Source of the DNA: Deltaproteobacteria bacterium
GTDB lineage: Bacteria; Desulfobacterota; Binatia; UBA9968; JAJDTQ01
DNA length: 64,000 nucleotides
Reading direction: 5' to 3'
NCBI GenBank assembly: GCA_028818775.1
Contig: JAPPNE010000084.1
Span: forward strand, 1 to 64,000
Shown in pieces: positions 35,952-42,770 of the stretch. Position 1 is the first letter of the stretch, and each line of letters starts with the position of its first letter. Position numbers and translations under genes: made by a program. The notes beneath the pieces are model-generated. The model saw only the letters and a list, made by a program, of their open reading frames with translations, did no database searches and was not told the origin of the DNA.

Positions 35952-36701
35952 ATGGCTCTATCCGGCGAAGACTTTGTTCAGGAAATACAGGAGGCGGTCC
36001 GCGCCAAGCACTCCAAGGACAACCCGCTGATCGGGATGATCGAACGGGGCGAGATCGATCGAGAGGCGCTCAAGGGGTTCGTGGGCCAGTTCTACCTCTT
36101 TTTCCCCAAGCCCTTTCCCAAGCCCATCGCGGCCATGCTGGGGCGCTGCCCCGACGATCCCGACCTGGAAAGGATGTGGATCGAGAACGTGGTGGAGGAG
36201 GGCACGGGCGAGATCTCCGGCACCGACAGCCACCGCGGCCTCTTCATCCGCTTCGCCATGTCCTGCGGCTACGAGTCCAAGGCGGAGCTGGATTCGGTCC
36301 AGCCGTTGCCCGAGACCTCCGCGTTCCTGGACTGGAGAGAGCTGCTGATGTACCAGCGTTCGTGGCTGGAGCTCTTTGCGTGCCAGGGCTTTTGCCTCGA
36401 AGGCACCGCCAGCGAACGCATGGCCCGCATCGTCACCGGCCTGACGACGCACTACGGCTTCGACCGCGAAAGCGAGGACATCCGCTACTGGACGCTCCAC
36501 ATGGGGGTGGACGAAGAGCACATGAAAGTGGGTCCGGAGGCGGTGCGGAAATACGCCGTCACCGATCAGCAACAGGAGACGGTGCGCCAGTCGATACACA
36601 AGACCCTGGACCAGTTCTGGCTGGCCTTCGACGGCATCAAGCGGGCGTTCGTCGACAAGGATCCCGTCTACGCCGCTTGGCGCAACGGGGGTTCGGCCTG
36701 A
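35952..36701 (+). CDS. PqqC/haem-oxygenase-like fold oxidase (HDO type)
   Basis: This is a helical protein of 249 residues that fits the TenA/PqqC-like haem-oxygenase-fold superfamily. Likely metal or substrate ligands are visible: the E-rich ENVVEEGTGEISGTDSH run (E and H, about 77-94) and VDEEHMKVG (D/E and H, about 183-191). That arrangement is seen in HDO-type non-haem di-iron oxidases and in CADD-like proteins. PqqC itself closes the quinone ring of PQQ, but no other pqq genes are present here, so a different oxidation or C-C cleavage is more probable. It is preceded by AGGGAG and by a structured leader, and followed after 39 bases by a cyclase-family gene. Confidence 0.78.
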   Translation: MALSGEDFVQEIQEAVRAKHSKDNPLIGMIERGEIDREALKGFVGQFYLFFPKPFPKPIAAMLGRCPDDPDLERMWIENVVEEGTGEISGTDSHRGLFIRFAMSCGYESKAELDSVQPLPETSAFLDWRELLMYQRSWLELFACQGFCLEGTASERMARIVTGLTTHYGFDRESEDIRYWTLHMGVDEEHMKVGPEAVRKYAVTDQQQETVRQSIHKTLDQFWLAFDGIKRAFVDKDPVYAAWRNGGSA

Positions 36702-36740
36702 CGCCCGGCCGGGCGTTTCTCACGCTTCAGGAACACGACC

Positions 36741-37394
36741 ATGTCCATGATCGATCTCTCACGGATTATCTACGACGGCATGCCCAAGATCCCGGTGCTG
36801 CCGGACGTGCACGTGCAGCGGTTCTTCGACCTCGGCAAGGGGCATCCGCTCAACGTCACCGAGATCAACCTGCCGTGCCACGCCGGCACCCACGTGGACG
36901 CGCCGGTGCACATCGTGCCCAACGGCAAGTCCATCGAGGAACTGCCCCTCGACGCCTTCGTCGGTCCGGGCGCGGTCATCTCGGTGCAGACGGGCGGCGG
37001 CGAGGAGGTCACGGCGGCGGATCTCGAAGGGTCCGGGGTCGCGGTCAACCGCGGCGACATCCTCATGCTGCACACCGGATGGGACGAGAAATTCGAAAGT
37101 GAAGAATACAACATGCATCCCTATCTGTCCGTGGATGCAGCGGAATGGATCGTCGAACGCGGGGTGAAGCTCTTCGGCATCGACTGCATCACGGTGGACC
37201 TGCCCACGCCGCTTCGCCCCAAGGGATTCGACTTTCCGGTGCACCGGACGCTGCTGGGCAACGACGTACTGATCGCGGAGAACGTCACCAACCTCGGCGC
37301 CATCGCGGGCCAAAGCTGCCGCATCATGGCGCTGCCCCTGAAGGTGCAGGGCAGCGACGCGGCGCACGCGAGGATCGTCGCGGAATTGCAGTAA
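36741..37394 (+). CDS. Cyclase family protein (kynurenine formamidase-like)
   Basis: This protein has 217 residues and the family signature HAGTHVDAPVH (about residues 48-58), which holds the Zn ligands in kynurenine formamidase and related cyclases (HxGTHxDxPxH). A further conserved strand, FGIDCITVDLP, precedes the C-terminal half; the last strands are typical. Members hydrolyse amides or lactones or close rings, depending on the subgroup. It sits between an HDO-like oxidase and a DapA-type gene on the same strand, spacing 39 and 17 bases, indicating one transcription unit. The real substrate is unknown. Confidence 0.9.
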   Translation: MSMIDLSRIIYDGMPKIPVLPDVHVQRFFDLGKGHPLNVTEINLPCHAGTHVDAPVHIVPNGKSIEELPLDAFVGPGAVISVQTGGGEEVTAADLEGSGVAVNRGDILMLHTGWDEKFESEEYNMHPYLSVDAAEWIVERGVKLFGIDCITVDLPTPLRPKGFDFPVHRTLLGNDVLIAENVTNLGAIAGQSCRIMALPLKVQGSDAAHARIVAELQ

Positions 37395-37411
37395 GAAAGC
37401 TGGAGTGAGGG

Positions 37412-38377
37412 ATGCTGGCTAGCCCCATCAGAGGAATCATCGGCGCGGCGCTGACTCCGTTCACGGACGACGGGCAGGTGGACTACGATGCTCTCGCGCG
37501 CGAGATCGAGTTTCTCGTGGCCGATTGCGACGCCGTCTCCATCGCCGCGGTGGAAGCGTCGGAATACACGGTCCTCTCGCTCGAGGACCGCAAGGAAGTG
37601 ATGCGGCGCGCCACCGAGATCGTCAACAAGCGCGTGCCCGTCATCCTCGGGGCATCGAGCCACTCCATCGACACGATCCTGGATCTGGCGGAACATGCCG
37701 CGGCCGTGGGCGGCGACCTCATCCAGGTGCTGATGCCCATCCGTCCGTGGGGCGGTCAACCTACCATCTCGGATCTGATTCAGTTTTTCACCGAGGTGGC
37801 GTCGGCCAGTCCGTTGCCCATCGTCGCCTATCACAACCCCGGTCCCGGCGCGGATCCGCCGCTGGACGCGTTCGTGCGCCTGAGCGAGTTGAACAAGGTC
37901 GACTACTTCAAGGAAAGCTCGAGGGACATCACCAAGATTACGCGACTCATCGAGCAAATCCAGCTTGCCGGCAAGGCCAACTACTTCACCACCATGCAGC
38001 CGCTGCTGACCACCCTCATGATGGGAGGCGCGGGCGCCACCATGCCGCCGCCGGGCACACGCATCGGCGCACGAGTCGTACGTGCGTTCCGGGAGGGCGA
38101 CATCGACAGGGCGCGCTACTGGCAGCGCTGCTTCACCCTCTTTCCGGGCAAGTGGGGCGCCTACGGGCTGCCGCCGATCATGAAGTCGGCCCTCAAGCAC
38201 TTCGGGGTGGACATTGGCGACCCTGGCCGGCCGTACTCGCCGGTGAGCCCGCGGGACCACGCGCAGATCGGCCAGTTCCTGAGCCAGATCGGAATCCTCG
38301 GCGACGGAGAGCCGGACGAAGCCGCCTTCGACCAGGCCGCGGTGCAGCTTGCCCAGGAAGACACCTTCCTGCGTTAG
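37412..38377 (+). CDS. Dihydrodipicolinate synthase/N-acetylneuraminate lyase family protein
   Basis: This is a TIM-barrel aldolase, 321 residues (the family is typically 290-310). The Schiff-base lysine is the K of YFKESS (about residue 168), and the catalytic-type tyrosine sits in PIVAYHNPG (about 138). The N-terminal GIIGAALTPFTDDGQVDYDAL pattern is typical of DapA-like enzymes. It may be a 2-oxo acid aldolase or decarboxylase rather than lysine-pathway DapA, because neighbours are a cyclase and an oxidase and the C-terminal extension is longer than in DapA. The 69-aa gene starts eight bases after its stop. Confidence 0.9.
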   Translation: MLASPIRGIIGAALTPFTDDGQVDYDALAREIEFLVADCDAVSIAAVEASEYTVLSLEDRKEVMRRATEIVNKRVPVILGASSHSIDTILDLAEHAAAVGGDLIQVLMPIRPWGGQPTISDLIQFFTEVASASPLPIVAYHNPGPGADPPLDAFVRLSELNKVDYFKESSRDITKITRLIEQIQLAGKANYFTTMQPLLTTLMMGGAGATMPPPGTRIGARVVRAFREGDIDRARYWQRCFTLFPGKWGAYGLPPIMKSALKHFGVDIGDPGRPYSPVSPRDHAQIGQFLSQIGILGDGEPDEAAFDQAAVQLAQEDTFLR

Positions 38378-38385
38378 ACGGAGCC

Positions 38386-38595
38386 ATGTCCGGCGGACTC
38401 TTCACATGGTTTGCGGAGCGGGTCAAGGAGTGCTCCGATTATCTGGTGCTGCTTCTGATCCGCGGCACTTCACGATTTGAATCCGAGCTGACCGACGAGG
38501 GGCGGCAGGAACAGCGCATGTGGCGCGACCGGCGCATGCGCAATCTCAAGGGCCTCGCCCTGCGCGCCAAGCGGCGGCAGCGGGAAGCTTCCTGA
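38386..38595 (+). CDS. Small hypothetical protein (69 aa)
   Basis: This short gene has an ATG with GGAG five bases upstream. It lies eight bases after the DapA-type stop, in the same direction. The protein is MSGGLFTWFAERVKECSDY... with a central hydrophobic run (VLLLLI near residues 24-30) and a long basic tail. No known domain is recognised. The tight spacing and good start suggest translation with the upstream operon, but a shadow cannot be fully excluded. Confidence 0.55.
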   Translation: MSGGLFTWFAERVKECSDYLVLLLIRGTSRFESELTDEGRQEQRMWRDRRMRNLKGLALRAKRRQREAS

Positions 38596-38619
38596 CGACG
38601 GGGACGACAGGGTTCAGGG

Positions 38620-39615
38620 ATGCACTACCACAACGGAAGGAAACAGATCGTCGTGCTCGGAGGCGGGAGCGGCGGCGTGGTGGCGGCCACCAAGCTCGGC
38701 CGCGCGCTGGGGGCGGACCACGACATCACGCTCATCGACCGCCGCACCGATCACGTCTTCATGCCTGCTTTCCTGTTTCTCATGGTCGGGCAGCGCCGTC
38801 CCGAGGACATTTCCCGGAAACTGAAGCGTTTGGAGAAGCGCAACATCAGGGTCCTTCAAGCGGAGATCCTGGGAATCGACCCCGGCCGCCAGCAAGTGAT
38901 TCTCGAGAGCACGGCCATTCCCTACGACTACCTGGTGGTGTCCCTGGGGCTGGAAGTGAGACCCGACCTGCTGCCGGGCTTCGCGGAAGGGGCGCATCAT
39001 CCGTGGGAAATGGACGCCGCGCTGCGCCTCAAGACTACCCTGGAGAGCTTCCGCGAGGGGCGCGTCGTGGTGGGCGTGCCGCTGGGCCCCTACCGCTGTC
39101 CGCCGGCGCCGTACGAGGCCCAGTGGATGCTGGACAGCTATTTCAAGGAACGGAATATCCGCGACCTGGTGGACATCCAGTACTTTACCCGCGACCCCGA
39201 GCCCGCGGGCGAGGAACACATGCCGTCGGTGTGGATGGACGCCCAGAGCAAGAAACGCAACGTCACCATCCACTACGACTTCGTCATACAGTCCATCGAT
39301 CCGGAGAAGAAGCGGGTCCACGGCCTGTACGGCTACGAGCTTTCCTACGACCTGCTCTTCATGGTGCCGCCGCACCGGCCCTCCAAGGTGCTCTACGACT
39401 GCGGGCTGGTCGACAACGAGACCGGCATCCAGGTGGACTACGACACCCTGGAGACCAAGTGGGAGAACGTCTACGCCATCGGCGACTGCGCCAACATGCC
39501 CGCCTCCAAGGCCGGCGGCGTGGCGCACCAGGAGGCCGACGTGGTGGCGGACAACCTGGTAGCGGAGATCACCGGGGAAGGGGAGTTGTCCACCCTGCAC
39601 CTGCACACCATATGA
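38620..39615 (+). CDS. Sulfide:quinone reductase-like NAD(P)/FAD oxidoreductase, ends at an internal TGA
   Basis: This is a 331-residue flavoprotein. It has an N-terminal FAD-binding motif VVLGGGSGGVVAATKLG and a closing VYAIGDCANMP motif (about 284-294), as in SQR and flavocytochrome-c sulfide dehydrogenases. Two cysteines fit the redox-active positions (YRCPPAPYEA and YDCGLVDN). The frame ends at TGA (39613-39615), but the same frame continues for about 54 codons into a tail ending in a family-like KVLFEKWWLWRYF segment, so the true protein may be longer (see the tail entry). The next gene downstream is a persulfide dioxygenase-like fusion, so a role in sulfide or polysulfide oxidation at the membrane is likely. 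Confidence 0.85.
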   Translation: MHYHNGRKQIVVLGGGSGGVVAATKLGRALGADHDITLIDRRTDHVFMPAFLFLMVGQRRPEDISRKLKRLEKRNIRVLQAEILGIDPGRQQVILESTAIPYDYLVVSLGLEVRPDLLPGFAEGAHHPWEMDAALRLKTTLESFREGRVVVGVPLGPYRCPPAPYEAQWMLDSYFKERNIRDLVDIQYFTRDPEPAGEEHMPSVWMDAQSKKRNVTIHYDFVIQSIDPEKKRVHGLYGYELSYDLLFMVPPHRPSKVLYDCGLVDNETGIQVDYDTLETKWENVYAIGDCANMPASKAGGVAHQEADVVADNLVAEITGEGELSTLHLHTI

Positions 39616-39777
39616 CTGCTCTCCTGCGGCGCGGGACGCGCCGCCGCCAACCGCACCACGTACCCTCAAGGATGGCCGCCTTTCGGTGTCACCGATTCAC
39701 GCTCGTGGGGGCCGTCCCGGGCCATCTACTGGAGCAAGGTCCTGTTCGAGAAATGGTGGCTATGGCGTTATTTTTGA
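39616..39777 (+). other. In-frame continuation of the SQR-like gene after the TGA
   Basis: Directly after the TGA the same reading frame stays open for 53 codons: LLSCGAGRAAANRTT, a Pro/Gly linker and WSKVLFEKWWLWRYF, then TGA. The end looks like the amphipathic C-terminal membrane anchor of SQR-type proteins, where GxGxA and a K-x-F-x-K-W element are common. No start codon with a ribosome site is visible for a separate gene. This could be recoding, a recent nonsense mutation or a sequencing error. Confidence 0.55.
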
Positions 39778-39824
39778 GTTTGTGAAGGCCGGAAACGAAC
39801 GGAGAGTCGGGCGCATTTCCGTTC

Positions 39825-39856
39825 GTCCTGAGCGTAGCGAAGCGAAGTCGAAGGAC
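39825..39856 (+). repeat. Dispersed REP-like palindromic repeat
   Basis: This is a 32-base element reading GTCCTGAGC...GTCGAAGGAC. It resembles a very widespread intergenic repeat known from many GC-rich bacteria (variants of GTCCTGAGCCTGTCGAAGGAC). It ends one base before the ATG of the next gene, and its AAGGA is the only Shine-Dalgarno-like run available to that gene. Confidence 0.65.
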
Positions 39857-39857
39857 C

Positions 39858-40895
39858 ATGATCCTGCGCGAACTGAACGGAGAAAGCTGCAAGACCTACC
39901 TGATAGCCGACGAGGGCAGGGGACGCGCCGTCCTGGTGGACCCGCTCTACGCCCACGTCGAACGGTATCTTGCCGTGCTCGCCTACCACCGCCTGGAACT
40001 GGACCTGGCCATCGACACCCACACCCACGCCGACCACCTGAGCGGCTGTACCCAGTTGCGTTTCCTGGTCGGTGCGCCGTTCGCCATGCAGAAATGGGCG
40101 CCCAGCCCGGCCGTCGACATCCACCTGGAAGACGGTGAAGAGTTTTCCGTCGGCGACCTCACCGTGCAAGTGCTGCACACCCCAGGGCACACCCCTGACG
40201 GCATGAGTCTCGTGGTGGAAGGGCACGTCCTCACCGGCGACACCCTGTTCATCGGAGGTTGCGGCCGTACCGACTTCGCGGGTGGCGACGCCGGCGCTCA
40301 ATACGATTCCGTCACGCGGAAACTCTTCACGCTGCCGGAGGAAACCGTCGTCCACCCCGGCCACGACTACCGCGGCAACACCACCTCCACGATCGACGCC
40401 GAGAAGAGCACCAATCCTCGACTCGCCAACCGCACGCGGCCGGACTTCATCGACCTGATGAACAACCTCGGTCTCTCACCACCTCAGAACATCCAGGAGG
40501 TGCTCCAGCCCAACCAGTCCGCCCTTGGAAGAGACGAGATCAACTTCCCGGACTGGAGCGAGCTCAAGCTGGTGCAGGTTGTCGATGTCGCGGAACTCCG
40601 GACGATGCTGGTCTCCGACAAGCCGCCGTTGCTGGTGGACGTGCGCGAGCCCGCCGAATACTCGGGGGAACTAGGCCACTTGCCCGGCAGCGTCCTGGTG
40701 CCGCTGCGAGAGCTCATGAACCGCCTGGACGAGATCGAGGCACACAAGGAAGCCCCGGTGGTAACCGTCTGCCGGGCCGGCATGCGCAGCGCCACGGCCG
40801 CCGCCATCCTCGGCAGATCCGGCTTCACGGACGTCTCCAACCTAGCCGGCGGCCTCGTCGCCTGGAATGAAGCGGGCCTGCCGGTTGAACGCTAG
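39858..40895 (+). CDS. Persulfide dioxygenase-like MBL-fold protein fused to rhodanese
   Basis: This protein has 345 residues and two parts. Residues 1-235 form a metallo-beta-lactamase fold with THTHADHLSG (about residues 54-63), the GHTPDGMSL histidine and DTLFIGGCGRTDF, as in ETHE1-type persulfide dioxygenases. Residues about 245-345 are a rhodanese domain with active-site loop CRAGMRSAT (cysteine about 308). Such fusions oxidise glutathione persulfide and transfer sulfane sulfur. It follows the SQR-like gene and probably detoxifies or uses the persulfide that SQR makes. The ATG is two bases after a palindromic repeat. Confidence 0.93.
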   Translation: MILRELNGESCKTYLIADEGRGRAVLVDPLYAHVERYLAVLAYHRLELDLAIDTHTHADHLSGCTQLRFLVGAPFAMQKWAPSPAVDIHLEDGEEFSVGDLTVQVLHTPGHTPDGMSLVVEGHVLTGDTLFIGGCGRTDFAGGDAGAQYDSVTRKLFTLPEETVVHPGHDYRGNTTSTIDAEKSTNPRLANRTRPDFIDLMNNLGLSPPQNIQEVLQPNQSALGRDEINFPDWSELKLVQVVDVAELRTMLVSDKPPLLVDVREPAEYSGELGHLPGSVLVPLRELMNRLDEIEAHKEAPVVTVCRAGMRSATAAAILGRSGFTDVSNLAGGLVAWNEAGLPVER

Positions 40896-40957
40896 GCACC
40901 GGCACTGCATGATCGGAAAACATTTCGTACAGACCCTCCAAACAACCCCTGCCGATC

Positions 40958-41299
40958 ATGTCAAAGCAGTCCAAAAGCCGCCGCCGCTATCCCGAGTGGG
41001 AAAACACCTGCAACTACTGCCTCTACCTGCAACCGACACCCGGCAGCCCGGGTGCCGGAAACTGCACCTACCATCGCCAATGGATCCGGCGCTCCGCGCT
41101 CACCACGTGCAGCGACATGAGCTCCCAACCCCTCGCCGAGGGCATCTACACTCTCAGCGACAACGCCTACGGCGCCTGGAGCTACCACCGCCGCCGAGAG
41201 CACGTCCGGACCCGCCTGTTCGTCCTCCAGGGCGGCCGGGCCAGCCCAACCCCCCAGGAAACCGAAAAACAAACTCCCGCCAAGAAGCGGATGACCTGA
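40958..41299 (+). CDS. Small Cys/His-rich hypothetical protein
   Basis: This 113-residue protein starts with a basic segment and then carries CNYC (about 18-21), a C-T-Y-H run (about 36-39) and a later C (about 51), a spacing that could hold zinc or an iron-sulfur cluster. The C-terminal part is basic. No ribosome site is clear. It lies 62 bases after the rhodanese fusion on the same strand. No family recognised; coding is supported only by the ordered cysteine pattern and length. Confidence 0.5.
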   Translation: MSKQSKSRRRYPEWENTCNYCLYLQPTPGSPGAGNCTYHRQWIRRSALTTCSDMSSQPLAEGIYTLSDNAYGAWSYHRRREHVRTRLFVLQGGRASPTPQETEKQTPAKKRMT

Positions 41300-41321
41300 C
41301 GGGACCCAACCTCACCCCTGG

Positions 41322-41341
41322 ATTCCCGCTTGCGCGGGAAT
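41322..41341 (+). repeat. Short REP-type palindrome
   Basis: ATTCCCGC-TTGC-GCGGGAAT forms a perfect eight-pair stem with a four-base loop. It belongs to a very common class of intergenic palindromes (CCTGGATTCCCGCTTGCGCGGGAAT) found in many bacterial genomes. It lies 22 bases after the stop of the small Cys/His-rich gene. No T-run follows directly, so a termination role is possible but not shown. Confidence 0.6.
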
Positions 41342-41410
41342 AACGGTATAGGAGGGGCGGGGCGGCAGCTACCAGCCGTCGATTCCGCACCGACGGTGGG
41401 AATCTCCGGA

Positions 41411-41466
41411 TATGTTATGTCAGCTTTCGTATAGCGAGTCTGCCGCTATGCGAAAGTTGACATAAT
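41411..41466 (+). repeat. Long near-perfect inverted repeat
   Basis: The left arm begins TATGTTATGTCAGC at 41411 and the right arm ends GTTGACATAATATA near 41466. The arms are about 25-26 bases and nearly complementary, with an AGTCTGC-type loop. All three mismatches are transitions that an RNA could pair as G-U. The region is AT-rich relative to its surroundings. It could be a recombinase or transposon end, or a strong RNA hairpin. No flanking gene explains it. Confidence 0.7.
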
Positions 41467-41543
41467 ATACATTATCAGACGTTTGGGGTTTGAGTCGGAT
41501 TGCCGCCGAAGCGCCGGCGACACGCGGGATCGAATGAGATGTC

Positions 41544-42230
41544 TTAAGGGGTGGCGGGTTTGCCGGACGTGCCTTCCAATTGTTGCAGCCGCAGAGCGAT
41601 TTCCACGGTTTCCGCTTCGGGGAATTCCTTGAGGTAGGCCTTGTAAGTCTCTGCAGCGTCCGCGGTTTTGCCGAGTCGAGCGCTGCAGCGCGCTTTCCCC
41701 AGCATGGCTTCCTGGCGCAACGGCCCCGGTCGATCCAGGGCGCGGTTCAGGGTCGTGAGGGCTTCCTCACAGGCTCCGTTCATTTCCTGGGCCAGCCCCA
41801 GTGTCACCAGCATGACCTGGCCCACGAAACCGTCGCCGTCCGCGCCGGCGACGCCTTCCAGCACCTCCACAGCCTTGGCGGGTTGCTCCAGGGCGATGTA
41901 GCTGTTGGCAACGTAAAGATTCGCGAGTTTGTCGTAGGGTGCTTCCCCTTTCGCCCGGAGGTTTTCGAAGGCTTCCAGAGCGGCCTCGTAACGGCCTTCC
42001 TGGTACTCGACGAGAGCCTTGCTGTACTCCCGCACCGCCAAGTCTTGCCGGTAGCCGCGGTAGTACTGCCAGCCGACGACCGCAACTACCACCACCACGA
42101 TGGCGGTGCCCGCGCCGATCAACTGCCGCCGGTAGGCCTTGACCCAATCCAGGACCAGGCCGGTCCACACCATGAACCGGTCGGGCTGGCGGATCTCCTT
42201 TCGTAGAATGCGTTTTCTCGGCGCGGCCAT
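41544..42230 (-). CDS. YfgM-like tetratricopeptide membrane protein
   Basis: This is a 228-residue protein with a short basic N-terminus, one membrane helix (about residues 38-55) and a periplasmic chain of TPR-like helices (EYQEGRYEAALEAFENLR; SYIALEQPAKAVEVLEG; MLGKARCSARLGKTADAAETYKAYL). This fits the YfgM/DUF2133 type, which in E. coli helps periplasmic chaperone networks around the Sec translocon. No direct functional evidence. It is 24 bases downstream of a DUF151 gene and may be cotranscribed with it and miaB. Confidence 0.78.
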   Translation of the reverse strand: MAAPRKRILRKEIRQPDRFMVWTGLVLDWVKAYRRQLIGAGTAIVVVVVAVVGWQYYRGYRQDLAVREYSKALVEYQEGRYEAALEAFENLRAKGEAPYDKLANLYVANSYIALEQPAKAVEVLEGVAGADGDGFVGQVMLVTLGLAQEMNGACEEALTTLNRALDRPGPLRQEAMLGKARCSARLGKTADAAETYKAYLKEFPEAETVEIALRLQQLEGTSGKPATP

Positions 42231-42254
42231 TCAGACAAATTCTCCAGTGCTTCC

Positions 42255-42770
42255 TTACATCTTGTACTTGAAGTCGTCAGGCGACATCTTGTCCAGTATC
42301 TCGCCCCATTTCTCCTTGGAAACGTTGGCGAAGTCCGGGTCCTTTCCTTCTTCCGTCTGTTGCAGCACGCTGGACTGTTCCAGTACCTCCCGCGCCACGT
42401 ATATCGGAGTCTTGCTCCGCAGCGCCATGGCGATGGCGTCGCTGGGACGCGAGTCCATGGTGACCTCCCGGTCGCCCACCATCAGCGTAATGACGGCGTA
42501 ATAGGTATTCTCCTTCAACTCCGTGATGGCGACGCGCTTCACCGTGCCGCCCAACTCCCCCAGCAGGTTCTTCATGAGGTCATGGGTCATGGGGCGCGCC
42601 ATCTTGATGCCTTCCAGCTCGGTGGCCATGGCCGTGGCTTCCAGGAGCCCGATCCAGATGGGTAGCTGGAGCTTGTTCTCCGAATCTTTCAACACGACGA
42701 TGGGGGTCCGGGTCACCTGATCGAGCGTCAGCCCCGCGACCGTCATTTCAATGGCTTCCGGACTCTTCAT
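42255..42770 (-). CDS. Bifunctional nuclease (DUF151) family protein
   Basis: This protein has 171 residues with the chosen ATG at 42770, which overlaps the miaB stop (TGATG); a longer frame to 42842 is inside miaB. It matches the DUF151 pattern: a VVLKDSENKLQLPIWIGLLEA strand-helix unit, a REVTMDSRPSDAIAMALRSKTPIYVA segment (about 100-125) and a charged C-terminal extension. The family includes proteins with nuclease activity in plants and stress-linked bacterial proteins, but a cellular role is not established. Overlap with miaB implies coupled translation. Confidence 0.9.
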   Translation of the reverse strand: MKSPEAIEMTVAGLTLDQVTRTPIVVLKDSENKLQLPIWIGLLEATAMATELEGIKMARPMTHDLMKNLLGELGGTVKRVAITELKENTYYAVITLMVGDREVTMDSRPSDAIAMALRSKTPIYVAREVLEQSSVLQQTEEGKDPDFANVSKEKWGEILDKMSPDDFKYKM

